DNA of 64,000 nt from Mesodorylaimus sp. YZB2_4 (taxonomy: Eukaryota > Nematoda > Enoplea > Dorylaimida > Dorylaimidae), in NCBI GenBank assembly GCA_030248295.1, contig JASANH010001440.1:372001-436000 (forward strand). Reading direction: 5' to 3'. Numbering within the stretch: position 1 is the stretch's first letter; every line of letters starts with the position of its first letter. The notes beneath the pieces were generated by a model, which worked only from the letters and a program-made list of their open reading frames with translations, had not been told where the DNA came from and made no database searches. Both the position numbers and the translations under genes were made by a program. Below, one piece after another: positions 39,361-50,091 of the stretch.

Positions 39361-39405
39361 ATCGCAATCGCAATCGCAGTCGCAGTCGCAATCGCAGTCG
39401 CAAAA
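39361..39405. repeat. CGCAAT/CGCAGT hexamer microsatellite
   Basis: About seven hexamers alternating cgcaat and cgcagt, just upstream (on the minus strand) of the intact receptor's start codon. Confidence 0.8.
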
Positions 39406-39839
39406 AACATCGAAGCAGACAAACATCCAAAAAGAAAATTCAGGAATCACCCCATCCGTCATTTCGCAATTTGCACACAAACATTGCTGCGCGTAGCCTT
39501 GCCCAACTCTAATGCAATTTTATATTTGTACAGTAAAGTTTGCTCGAATGATCATCGCTTTCTACGCTATTGTGTGAGGCTTTTCATCCACTTCACGTCT
39601 GGTTTCGGTAAACTTGTTTGATCTCTCTGTCAGCATAATTTTGAATGAGACAAACCGCGATGAGGAGTCTACGTTTTACGTCCACGCGTAACGTACAAGT
39701 TTTTTCTTATGTATAGCGCGGAAAAAATTTGAGAGACGTAGGCAGACGCGGAAGCATAGATGGATACCAAAGATAGTCAAACCTTTGCATAGAATTGACT
39801 AGTTGCTCCTTGTTTTCCCATGATGTTCCCTGTAATCTT

Positions 39840-40312
39840 GAAAAATTCTTTCCTGAATGATCTGTTAATGCATATACAAGCAAGTGAGAGAACGAATTTC
39901 CTAACAAAATCAGAGAGGTTTTTTGGAGCACAATACACGGCAGCATCTACAGTAAATTTTTATGCAGCGACTCCATTTATGATTCCTGCAATTCCGTAAC
40001 AAATTTTGAAAATAATAGCGACAATGGTCATAGCTAAAAATTCACTAAAATCCATCTGCCGCTTCCGCTTATTCCTTTGACCATCTCCCACAAAATTTAT
40101 GGCCCTGTATCGTTTGTATAATATACACGCGGATGCGGAATAGATGACAACTGTCGTTGGGATAAGAATAAAACCTTCTATGACCAAATATCTGGCAAAT
40201 GCGAACGAGAAACTGGTAGTGGAACCGCAAACTGGAAATATTTTGTGCTCATCAAACTCAAGAAAGGCAAGAAAGGTTTTCAGAAAAGAATACCCCTATG
40301 AGATGGCAAATA
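39840..40312 (-). pseudogene. Rhodopsin-like receptor pseudogene 2, truncated
   Basis: Covers the end of TM3/TM4 loop to TM7 of the same receptor as 36580-37440, in opposite orientation and about 95% identical by eye. It has the same TAG after 'FAIS' and the same TAA after 'INGVAA', plus an extra A in the run before TM7. The copy stops at 40312, where the outer arm of a palindrome begins, so the rearrangement that formed the palindrome probably cut it. Confidence 0.75.
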
Positions 40313-41244
40313 TAAGACTGTGCATATTATGGCAAAAAGGCTCCGTGGCAAATCTTGGCAAGAGTACCAAGAAACCTTGAGCGCAACAATGGCTAGCTAG
40401 TTTACACAGATGTTTTGCTTTAAGTGTGTGCATGATTATGCTCTCAAAAGCGGAAACCACGAATGACAGAATCCATCGTGCGTCACTGCGAAAAACCTTT
40501 TTGGCAATGCCCTCGAATTCTTTGCTTCGAAACTTCACGAGGAACTCCTTTCCAGGTGTGGGTGCAGTCTAAAACGGAAAGGCCAAGATCCGGTAAATGT
40601 CATGAGCCAGCGCATGAGCAGTGAACGTCATCTGCTCAGGACAAGTCTTCAAATATCCCCACCCATGGAGCCTTTCTTTCGTACATTCCTTAGGCACGAA
40701 CAGGCGATTCAGGATCCTTCACGAAGTTGCTCTTACGCTTCCGTCTGAGATGACATTTGGTGAGTAGGCGAACAACCACGCCTACAGTACAAGATTATAT
40801 AGGTTTCACAGATATTCCAAGCAACTTCTAGGTCTCAGCTGCATGTTTTCACACCAAATATCCAGGAGTGATAATGTCGTGAACAGTGACCGCTGCAAGA
40901 CAATCAAGAATGTCTATTTCCTAGGCATCAAAAATCAAAAATCAATCAAAAATAAACATTTTTGATTGATTTTTGATTGATTGATTGATTGAAAATGTTT
41001 ATTTTTGATTGATTTTTGATTTTTGATGCCTAGGAAATAGACATTCTTGATTGTCTTGCAGCGGTCACTGTTCACGACATTATCGCTCCTGGATATTTGG
41101 AGTGAAAACATGAGAGCAATAATCATGCACACACTTGGAGCAAAACATCTGTCTAAACTAGCTAGCCATTGTTGCGCTCAAGGTTTCTTGGTACTCTTGC
41201 CAAGATTTGTCACAGAGCCTTTTTGCCATAATATGCACAGTCTT
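40313..41244. repeat. Large interrupted palindrome
   Basis: Inner arms 40842-40963 and 40991-41112 are nearly perfect reverse complements of about 122 bp around a 27 bp loop of repeated 'ttgattga'. Outer arms 40313-40445 and 41112-41244 continue the inverted symmetry. On the left side about 395 bp (40446-40841) is inserted between outer and inner arm. In total roughly 255 bp can fold back per arm. Confidence 0.9.
40446..40841 (-). other. Gene-fragment insertion inside the palindrome
   Basis: On the minus strand it has an exon-like layout. A frame with 'AHALAHDIYRILAFPF' ends at a possible acceptor (ttccgttttag), followed by 'PGKEFLVKFRSKEFEGIAKKVF' in part and 'ARWILSFVVSAFE', and this last frame runs on into the outer palindrome arm. 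The pattern faintly recalls the ligand-binding ectodomain of receptor guanylyl cyclases, but I would not assign it. Probably a displaced gene fragment. Confidence 0.35.
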
Positions 41245-41574
41245 ATATCGTCTGTTTGCACCCTACCGAGGATTACATTTTAGACGATCTATCGATCTTC
41301 TGGGGCACGCTACGAGTGTAAGCCTAAACGCTCTGTGAACATCTTTCTTAACCAGAATAAGGAACGTTTCGGGCCGCGTGGGTGTTTCTTTGTGCTCTCC
41401 ATGGGCACGTGAAGCCCACCAGCAGCCAGTGGGGAGGTTAGGTGTATGCGCGTCCTGGATCATTAACAATCGATATGTAGGCTAATTGCTGAGCTAAAAA
41501 CAGAATACCCTCACGTTCGTACTTTTAGAATCATGAATGAACGGGAGTATGCTTATATGAATACATCGGGACCT
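41245..41574. other. Upstream region of DH44/CRF-like precursor 2
   Basis: No gene. Leads into the TATA box below. Confidence 0.4.
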
Positions 41575-41582
41575 TATAAAAG
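41575..41582 (+). promoter_or_regulatory. TATA box (TATAAAAG)
   Basis: TATAAAAG lies 89 bp upstream of the ATG at 41664, leaving room for a 5' UTR of about 55-60 nt. It is the clearest core-promoter motif in the window. Confidence 0.6.
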
Positions 41583-41663
41583 AGACGCAGGTGAGTCTGT
41601 ACTCCCAGTGAGTTCTTTCCGCTCGTCTAGTTCGTCGAGTCGCCGATCTTGGCTCAGTCGCCA

Positions 41664-42065
41664 ATGGCTTCGCTAGTCCAGCATTTTCTATGCTTTCTTA
41701 TAGCGACGGGGACTGTCATGGCCATGCCACAAAGCGTGGTCCAACGGGGAACGCCAGTCGACGTTCCGTCTGTTATACTAACGTTTCCAGATCGAGAGAC
41801 AACTGTTTCACCGCCGTTGCCTTTATCAGTACCACCAAACTTGGCTCCTGCATCTGATTCATTAGTACAGCTGCAACCAGCCAGAGTTCGATCAATTGGA
41901 CGAGCGAGAAGGCACAGAAGACATCGAGAGAAACTGGATGATGTGGCCAAAGGTATAAACCATTCTATCTCTGTGGTCAATGATTTAATGCGCCGCCATA
42001 GACTGAGGAAGCAAAGGCAAAGGGTAGCCGATGAAACGAGACGACTCTTAGACAGTATTGGCTGA
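41664..42065 (+). CDS. DH44/CRF-like neuropeptide precursor 2
   Basis: A 133-residue precursor starting at ATG 41664; the frame also opens upstream, but without ATG. The signal peptide is 'MASLVQHFLCFLIATGTVMA'. A Pro/Ser-rich spacer follows, and then a strongly basic cleavage region (RARRHRRHR). After it the C-terminal peptide of about 44 residues begins EKLDDV, contains 'NHSISVVNDLMRRHRL' and ends 'RRLLDSIG' before the stop, giving an amidated RRLLDSI. 'SISVVN-L--R-RL' is close to the N-terminal 'SLSIVN-L-VLRQRL' pattern of insect DH44, and the amidated end matches CRF-type peptides. It aligns with precursor 1 over about 48 residues: the KLD start, the HS-V---L-R-R core and the Gly-stop end. 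Such peptides act through class B receptors in osmoregulation, feeding and stress. The assignment is inference from motifs. Confidence 0.7.
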   Translation: MASLVQHFLCFLIATGTVMAMPQSVVQRGTPVDVPSVILTFPDRETTVSPPLPLSVPPNLAPASDSLVQLQPARVRSIGRARRHRRHREKLDDVAKGINHSISVVNDLMRRHRLRKQRQRVADETRRLLDSIG

Positions 42066-43285
42066 CGATGTGACATTACATGTGCCTACTGTAAGGGTAT
42101 GGCATGCCCTGTCATTATGTCAGGTACTACGTACTTATTTAAAGTCACTGTGCTACTCTGCTGTACATTAGTAAATAGTGAGTAAAGTGAAAGCGAACGT
42201 TGACCTCCCCGTTGTGAGGTGTCAGCTGATCTCAAGTTCCCCCCCCCCCCCCCCCCCCTACAATTTCTTGTTCCCGTACGCGGAACACAGATCTCTACAG
42301 TATATAAATGACTCGAAAAAACCACGAGAGCATTGATTGTTCTTATTACCTTTTACTGGTATCGTGCTTCTCAGTAGTATACCTGCTCATTTGTGTACGG
42401 TACAAAAGTGCTGAACCTATGGCCGCTGGCCGCGTGGGAAAGAGTCCCTCCTCACTGCCAGCTGAAGCGCACAGAGAATAACAACAACATAATGGTGAGC
42501 TTTCTCTCGCACAGCGTGACTTTAAAGCAAGGCAGTAAACAAGCGAACAAGTGATAGCATGTTTTATTGTCGTTAAAACGCGCGGAGTGCACACAGATGA
42601 CTGATCTTCTTTTGTTTCCGTACAATGACCCAACTATGCACTTACGATTAGCTTTCCCCTTCACGACCTGCTACCTCCTACTAGCTAATGGGCTATGGCT
42701 GGCTGTTATGCGCGGCAAACCTTCAAGCCTTCTGGCCTAACAAATTTTTCAAGCATTAGAATTTCTCGCCACTTGTTGTAACTTTTTTTAAAATTTTATC
42801 AGGCTTTTCTGCATGGGCTCTGCTTCTCTCCAAAATACCGACACTGTATACAACATACAGGAGCACTGTTGCAAGCATGTCGGATGTTGGCAGCCCCATG
42901 GACTTGTGAACAGTAAAGGGTCCGTTCTGTATGCGACGCTGTGCCCATGTTCTTGTTCCATGCAGTCCAAGGTGGATCTGTGTGGAAACCAGGTGAAAGT
43001 CAGAGCTCCGCGTGGCTCCAAGTATTTCCACGTAGAATTGTAGCGTGTCCACAGCACCATAGAATCCACGGGGAAGTGCGTGGCTCCATGCGGTGCCGGT
43101 TCCATGTTAATAGCCGCGATGGATCCATTTTGGTCTTCCCGTTGATCCACGCTAGAATATCATAGATCAAGATGGAATCATTCTGATAGATAAGTCAATT
43201 TCAAACTTCCTACAATATCTTGTCGTCATTTGTAGTTTTTAAAGTATGGATGAGAAACAGAGATGCGCAGACACTCGTTGCCCGA
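42066..43285. other. Spacer; poly-C tract and unassigned open frames
   Basis: Holds a run of about 20 C at 42239-42258. Between about 42790 and 43165 both strands are open in several frames; the sequence is GC-richer, with inverted 'gtggctcca' words. No family is recognised, and it may be an old repeat. Confidence 0.4.
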
Positions 43286-43574
43286 TTACACACTAACCAG
43301 ACTGTGATTAAATAGCAATTTTTGATCACGATCGGATTGAGTAGGAAGCCCCTGCACCTTCACTTCGACAGGTTCCAATTGTATATCGCCGTCCAATGGG
43401 CTATAGACGTTCATTTTTACAGAGACATCACACTTCACGTACGAGTATCCAATTGATCGAACTCTGGCTGGTTGCAGCTGTACTAATGAATCAGATGCAG
43501 GAGCCAAGTTTGGTGGTACTGATAAAGGCAACTGCGGTGAAACAGTTGTCTCTCGATCTGGAAACGCTAGTATA
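43286..43574 (-). pseudogene. Inverted partial copy of precursor 2, fused to a new frame
   Basis: 43448-43574 is the reverse complement of 41776-41902 with about two mismatches in 127 bp. It covers the proregion from 'TFPDRETTVS' to 'ARVRSIG'. Past the breakpoint the same frame stays open for about 53 codons ('YSYVKCDVSVKMNVYSPL', 'GLPTQSDRDQ') to a stop at 43286. It has no signal peptide and no amidated peptide. A transposon-like unit starts immediately beyond the duplicated block. It may be a dead fragment or the first exon of a chimeric gene. Confidence 0.6.
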
Positions 43575-43580
43575 TCGTTA

Positions 43581-44780
43581 CAGGAAAACGATATCGTTAT
43601 CGTGCGTTAACGATATCGCAAAAATATCCTTATCGCTAATCGTTAACGGCTTCTCAAAGGATATCGTAACGGCGTTAAATATCGTTATTTAATGCGTTAA
43701 CAGAACCAGTGTTTTTATATTCGATCATGAAACTTTGGAATGAAATTCCGTGTGAAATTGCCTGAGGAAGTTTTACACAGTTCCGTTCTTATTTGGCAAA
43801 GATGGTTTTTTGATTTCTAGCTGGACATTTTATTCTTATAATTATGTATGTCTCTTACCCGTTTGAGTGCATGTAAGTGCTTGGGTGCGGGTAAAATATG
43901 GTATGGTAGTGGACAGGCCGCCTTCAAGGAGGCCCGCCATCGACTGTTTCCGAAGAAGCACCTCCATTGCTGCCACTTGGTCAGCTCAGCCTTGTCCAGA
44001 CGGTCTGCTCCCGCGTTCAGATTGTGGCCGCACAAACGCACGTGGTCCGCTTCCTTAACCGGATTGCGGCAAGAATTCTTATTCATATCCATGGAATCTG
44101 GCTCGATGGCAAATTTTTCCTAATGGACAATAACCTTGCCCATCATTGTCCACCATTGCACCAGCAACACCGGCACATAGGAGAAGGCCTACCAGATTCA
44201 GGGTCGCTCTCAAACTCCCTTCAATTAATTTGGAGTACCATTTGATTGAGGGGGTGATCTGTACCTCCTATTTATAGGATGGGTTTGTTAATTTCACAAT
44301 GCGAGTGCAAAATCGGACTTCTGCCGTCCAAACACAAGTCTCATCAAAATTCTGTCAACATGCCCCTGCCAATTACAATCAGTTTTTTAAGTTTCTGCTT
44401 TCTTATTCTACAATCTTTTTTGCCATCTTGGACAACACTGTTGACATTCTAGACACTCCAGTAGCGCAGGTGCTTTCTGACGCCGCGTCTGGTACAGTAT
44501 TTGGGTAGGGAAAAAATGTGTGGGTTCTGGGAGACTGGTGCAGCGCTTCATTTACCTACAGTGATATCCTGTGATCATGCTCAATACCGTACTTCAGAGC
44601 GCGTGAAATTGAAAAATTTGGAGCTAAGAACTAATCGTATAATTAACGACATCATATCGTTTTACACGACAAATATCGCTATCGTTACCGTTTTTTCAAA
44701 AAACATCGTTATCGTTTCATTAACGAGGTTGAAAAGATGTCGTTAACGACATAATATCGTTATCGTTATCGTTAACGCTA
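43581..44780. mobile_element. Transposon-like unit with CGTTAACG/ATCGTTATCG ends
   Basis: Both ends are dense in 'atcgttatcg', 'cgttaacg' and 'cgatatcg' words (43581-43695 and 44635-44780) in roughly inverted arrangement, as in hAT-type subterminal repeats. The interior of about 950 bp is open in several short frames, without a recognisable transposase. It adjoins the inverted fragment of the neuropeptide gene. No clear target-site duplication was found. Confidence 0.55.
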
Positions 44781-45869
44781 TACACGCTAATCACACTGTC
44801 ATACAGCATGTTAGCCTACTTTTTTGTTGATTAGAGCCACCAGCCGCGGAAACGGCTACGTATTAGGCATTTCTGTGCCTTGTGTTTAGGAATATCATAT
44901 TTCAAGGTCGCCCATGGGCAAAAAGAAACTTTTTGTTGATTTCATTTCACATTGTCTCTCGCGAACAGTTGACGCCTCTCAAACACCTCCATCCTGATAA
45001 TGAGCCTCTTAATGAGATTAAAATCAAAACAGTCCCACCCTTGTTATTGTGCACTTAAAATGCCTGTTTGACGTGAGCAGTATGTAGTACTCACGTGAGT
45101 CTAGCCTGAGGATCATGACGCACTTGCATTGAAATCACGGCTGAAAGGCGTTTAACAGATGTGTTGTTATCGCCTCCTCGGCCTATTTCACATCTCTTTC
45201 CTGAAGCGTACTTTAGTGCCTCCCACGTGATATGCCTTACTTGCACTCTCAGTAACCCAAAGTTTCGGCGAGAGATGTGAGAGACCAGACTTTCAAGGGC
45301 ATAAAATTCCGACTGAAATTAGGTGTCTCGCGACCATACTGTCGCCAAAACATCAGCCTATGTGGCCGGCAAACGGTGCATCAAACGCGCCTTCACCTGG
45401 CGGATCGGGTTTACCCTGAACCGAACCCCGATGCGATTTTCCCTGGTGCCTCAAGTGGAGGCGACCCCGACCAAAGCCTGGTATGACTCGCACCAGTAGG
45501 AGCCCAGGCCACAGCAAGCTCAAGATGCGCCTGTTTGGCATTCACCACTACCAGTCCCTGACCCAAAATTTTTGGCCGGGCTTGCCAATAGGCTGCTGAA
45601 GTTGCGAGATGAAAACTTTGCACAATTCCTCCAAACATGCGGTGAACTTGGTGGAAAGATGATTGTGTGGAAATATTTTGATGCACCTGTTTTATGCACC
45701 TGAATTTTCATCGCTTGTTATTCCTTAGTAATCCCCACAAAACAGCATTCATTCGTATTTACCGTGGTCAAATAATTAAAAAACCTTAGTCGGTCTAAAA
45801 GCGACTAGGGTCTGTACGCCAGTAATCAGAAAGATTTAACCAGTCCGAACAATATAGGCTATACTCGGA
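44781..45869. other. Spacer with no supported gene
   Basis: Overlapping short frames on both strands around 45280-45710, none recognisable. Confidence 0.4.
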
Positions 45870-46260
45870 GCCGCGATGACTCAGCCGGTTGACGCGTTGG
45901 TCCCTTTTTTCTTGGGTCAGCAACCCTGACCAGGAGGCCGAAGTTCTGTTCCGGCTGAGGATGACAATTTAGTCAGCACATTCAGAGTGGATGCGCAAGG
46001 AGAACGATGGCCATTTAGCTGGCCTTGCACACAAGGCTCTAGGCGACTTACCCAGTACCGTCAAGTGGCGGACGCTGAACAAGTAGAGAGTCAGGAAAGT
46101 TATCCTCGAACACCAGTCGGGAACACCGCCCTTCTCGCCCAGTGTCATCCTGGGATGCTGGTGCTGGCACAGGATGCCCTCGTGTGGAGGTGCTCCTAAT
46201 GGAAGGATGCGGCAGAGGGACAGAGGAGAAATGCGGCACACAGAGGGATGCGGACGTGCA
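45870..46260 (+). mobile_element. tRNA-derived SINE, second copy
   Basis: Body words 'tggccttgcacacaaggct', 'cccagtacc' and 'aggatgccctcgtgtggagg' match the SINE at 14345-14700. The tRNA-like head (from 'ccgcgatgactcagccggtt') is more decayed than in the other copy. Confidence 0.6.
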
Positions 46261-46920
46261 ATCTGGTCACCTCACGGCCTCGCTTATGACTGCTGGTCGG
46301 TTATAGGCAAAACGGGTTGGATGTTCTGTGGGGAACTGGGGCAATTACAAAGTAATAAAACCTGCCCTGACAGTTTAAAGTTGCCCCAGATTTAGGGCAA
46401 TTGCCCGTGCCTGGCAACACTGCTATTAATCCACTCTAGAGGGTCCATCTAGTCTTCACAAATGATGCTGCTTACGAAGTCATATTGTGCTGGAAACTAG
46501 CTCCTGTCAGAACGTTTACCGCTGATGGAGGAGCTGGAGGGTGTGACTTTTAAATACAGTTTTACTGTTTTGCAATGTAACATGAATAATGGTTAAGGGT
46601 AGTGTTGGTGCACAGAAAACATGCTAAACCTTTCCAGCCAAGCACACAAAAACTAACTTTTTCGTATTCAGGAATTTAAATGCGCCTGTGCTCCTAATAA
46701 GACCTGTTAGAAATAATCAAGTCCTACTCAGACAATGCGTAGTCCCACCCATTAATCATAGTTGCAAAGAATATTAATGAGGACTGGCTCAGATATGGAC
46801 CCTTACGAAGACTATTTGGTCATACTCACATCTTACAATTAGCCTAGTGTTCTTGGAAGTTGCGCAGGATGGAAACGACGTGGAAATGTAAGGCTTTATG
46901 CGAGTTCAGCGAAATCCTGA

Positions 46921-47156
46921 GTGTATGGTGATGAAAAAGTCAAAAATATTTTTCACCCCGTCCCAGTGGAAATACACGTAAAGATGTGTTGCTTATGCGA
47001 TATCATAAGGCCGTATCTCTGTTAATCTTTGTCCTTGGACGACCTAGAATATACCAACATGACCGCAAGATGGTTAGGACTTTTAATATTCTCGATTTGT
47101 GAGATATTACCGACCGAAGTCAAAATTCAAACTCCCGCGCATTCTTGTAGGAGTAG
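46921..47156 (+). repeat. 236 bp direct repeat, copy a
   Basis: About 95% identical to 48102-48337 in the same orientation, from 'gtgtatggtgatg' to 'attcttgtaggagtag'. The spacer between copies is 945 bp. Confidence 0.85.
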
Positions 47157-48101
47157 CTCGAAATATAAAGGACAAACCCACCCTGAAATTTTACCACTTC
47201 CTACTAAAAAAATATATATGGGTAGACACTCGATATACTTTTGGTTTACTGTACATCTTACGGCCACAATCGCAAGAAAACCGTGGTTTTGGCTAGAATT
47301 ACGAGCTATGGTTTTATTTCACGATCTCTCGAGTTTATTCACATGTTATTAAGAAACCAAATGCAGCCTAACTTGAAGTGCAGAAAAAGCTACGAAATCA
47401 GACCTGTCTTGTCACATATTCAGCAGTTACAAAGAACCTCGTGCAAGACGGGTATTTGTTAATACCACCCTGGCAAGGGTGGTGCGGCTTGCGACAAGTC
47501 TGCGACTGTTTGCGAGCGCATAAAAAGCTTGTGCGCAGTTCTGCACCTGGTTTTTTGTGATTCTGAACGTAGAAAGAGCACTTATTTTGTGGCATATTTC
47601 TGCTCTGAATTCGACAGTAAAGTTGGGATTTCTAGGCCGCGAACGATGGATAATAAAGCTTACTTATGGAGATTAATTGTCGTGTCAGCCTAGGAATCTC
47701 GGATTCCCCGTCGACCTTCCTTACGAATGTGGTTCGTCTTGCCTTCTCTACATGGTGCTGGGATATTTCTAAAACACAGAACCTTCATTTGTACAGAAAT
47801 CAGCTTGAAAACTTGCCAAAAGCCACGTGCGCTTGCGGTTGCCTCGCCACGCCACTCATGGGCACTTTATTTTTAGGAAAGGCCACAGGATGCGACTGGA
47901 CTTGAAGTATGGCCCCTCATACAAATAGCAATGGAAATATCAGAAGCAAAGGCATACCAAAAAATTATAGAATAGAATTAATAGGCGGCCAAAAAACGTT
48001 TCCTGGTTGGACAGTACTGCCTTGTTTCTCTCCCCTTATCACCATTTCTGTTTCCACGCCCTTAAAGAATCCAACCCCATGAGTACCCTAGTAACCAATC
48101 A
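47157..48101. other. Sequence between the direct repeats
   Basis: No supported coding frame. If the repeats are LTR-like, this would be the interior of a small non-autonomous element; no primer-binding site or polypurine tract is evident. Confidence 0.35.
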
Positions 48102-48337
48102 GTGTAAGGTGATGTAGAAGTCAAAAATATTTTTCACCCCTTCCCTGTGGAAATACACGTAAAGGTGTGTTGCTTATGCGATATCATAAGGCCGTATCTC
48201 TGTTAATCTTTGTCCTTGGAGGACCTAGAATATACCAATATGACCGCAAGATGGTTAGGACTTTCAATATTTTCGATTTGTGAGATATTACCGACCGAAG
48301 TCAAAATTCAAACTCCCGCGCATTCTTGTAGGAGTAG
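48102..48337 (+). repeat. 236 bp direct repeat, copy b
   Basis: Partner of 46921-47156, with scattered substitutions. The ends are equally abrupt on both sides. Confidence 0.85.
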
Positions 48338-48572
48338 ATATGCAAAAAATGCGCATTTCATGAGCAGGCACGGTAGTGCGGGTAAGAGTTTCCGACTATG
48401 AAATGGTCGATCTGTAGGCGGTCTATACGAGTCATTTCATAGGCGCGGGTTTATGTTTTTTTGTCCTTTTAAGAGGTTTGGAAGAAGGTGTTGGGTAGTC
48501 ACTCAATTCTCTCAGTTTTAGGAACAAGTGTTTCGGCCGAACTAGTTGCTAGCAAAAACGAAAAACGGTTTT

Positions 48573-49362
48573 ATTATTTCCAAAAAAGTCTGTTATCACA
48601 GACTCGAAACTTCTAGACAAGCCAATGCACCCAGTGGAACCAGGGCTAAGGATGGCTGGTCTACTCGGCCACAAGAAAAAGGAGAGGTGGCCAACATGTT
48701 AGGAACTGCACACAGCTTGTAATTGCTCGCACACATACTGTATGTATGCATTGATATGTCAGCATCCAAGCCACAAAGCTTGTGTTCTGTGTATGTACTG
48801 CTGCTGTTTAGACAGGCTTCCCAAAGGCAGCTGTGCTGTTCCACACAAGCAACCTGCATACTGCATGCTAAAGTTGTAGCATTGCAAGTAAAGTGGTATG
48901 GCTTATCGTGGCATGCCTGTCTCGATAACACTCAAAAAACCTTTCCCCCCCCCCTTCCAGCTCTATGTTCATGCTCATGGTTTATCATATCAGTGATGAC
49001 ACACTCAAGAATGAAGGGGCACATGACACAAAATGATTTACCTGGCCGCGAGTCGAACACTCACCAGTAACAATAGGAGCTAGCGCTACTACGCCTAGCC
49101 CCAGGGGTTAGACACCCCTAGCCCACTATGTGTGGACCACAAGCACAGGATTGATGCACATGACCCTCGGCTTCGCGTTGCCACGATTAGTCACTGTTAA
49201 TATTCATGCAGAGAAAGCAGCTCCCGCTCACGACAGACATTTTTCCTCCAGTTGCGCTAAGCAGTGGCCGAGTAGACCAGCCATCCTAAGCCCTGGTACC
49301 ACTGTGTGCATTGGCTGGTCTAAAAGTTTCGAATCTGTCATAACAGACTTTTTTGGAAATAA
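48573..49362. mobile_element. MITE with ~110 bp terminal inverted repeats
   Basis: The left end 'tatttccaaaaaagtctgtt' plus 'gccaatgcac', 'gtggaaccagggct' and 'ggatggctggtctactcggcc' returns inverted at 49258-49362. The interior includes a tRNA-like stretch near 49040-49110 with a B-box-like 'gttcgactc' on the minus strand. A one-ended copy lies at 4155-4355. Confidence 0.8.
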
Positions 49363-50091
49363 TTTACTACAGTACAAAGCAGGTAAAGGCCTTTAAGGGA
49401 CATTTTTTGAATACGGCTCACTTTGTCATAAGATAAATTGTGATAAGTTGCAAAGAAAGCATTCACGGTTTAGGGACATCCCATCCGCACTCACCAACAA
49501 GCACACAAAAAGAACGTTGGACCAAAGTGAAGAGGCGAGAAACTGTTCAGCAGAATATAGAGGTAGCAAGATTAAACTCTATCGGAGATGGTGCTGTCAG
49601 TGGAATAACCAAAGAACTCCATCCAGAATTCTTTTAACGGAGTCTCATCGAAAATACCCGACTATAAACTTAATTTAGACGTTTTATTGACAAATCAAAT
49701 CGCGTATTCATAGGCTGGATGTCCTGTACATTCAGAGCGCATCATGTCTGGAAACCTTTAAAAATAACACATCCGATCTTTCCCAAGTCGTATAATTTTT
49801 TAGCTTGACCGTTTGTCAGTTATACCGGCTGTTCAGCACGGAACGAAATAAGTGTAAAATTTAAACCCTGGCGACTTAAAGCATTTCGAGTGGCTACTGG
49901 TCAAAGCACCCTCTAAAAAATCTTTCCAATTATCTTTTTTCGCTGTCCCAAGGGAAAGGCGGCAAAAAAAAAGTAGTTTAAACTAAATTAATGAGAAACA
50001 AACGGAGCATAAAGTCGGTGTGAATGAGTTCATTTTTCAATTGACCGTGAGATGGCCAGTTGCTAAGCGATTACTTGTTTCTTGACCGAGT
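49363..50091. other. Spacer with no supported gene
   Basis: Short frames only. Confidence 0.4.

Noticed and set aside
43848-44250. Open frames inside the CGTTAACG-ended unit as a possible transposase
   Set aside because: Frames are short, open on both strands and show no DDE or zinc-finger motifs.
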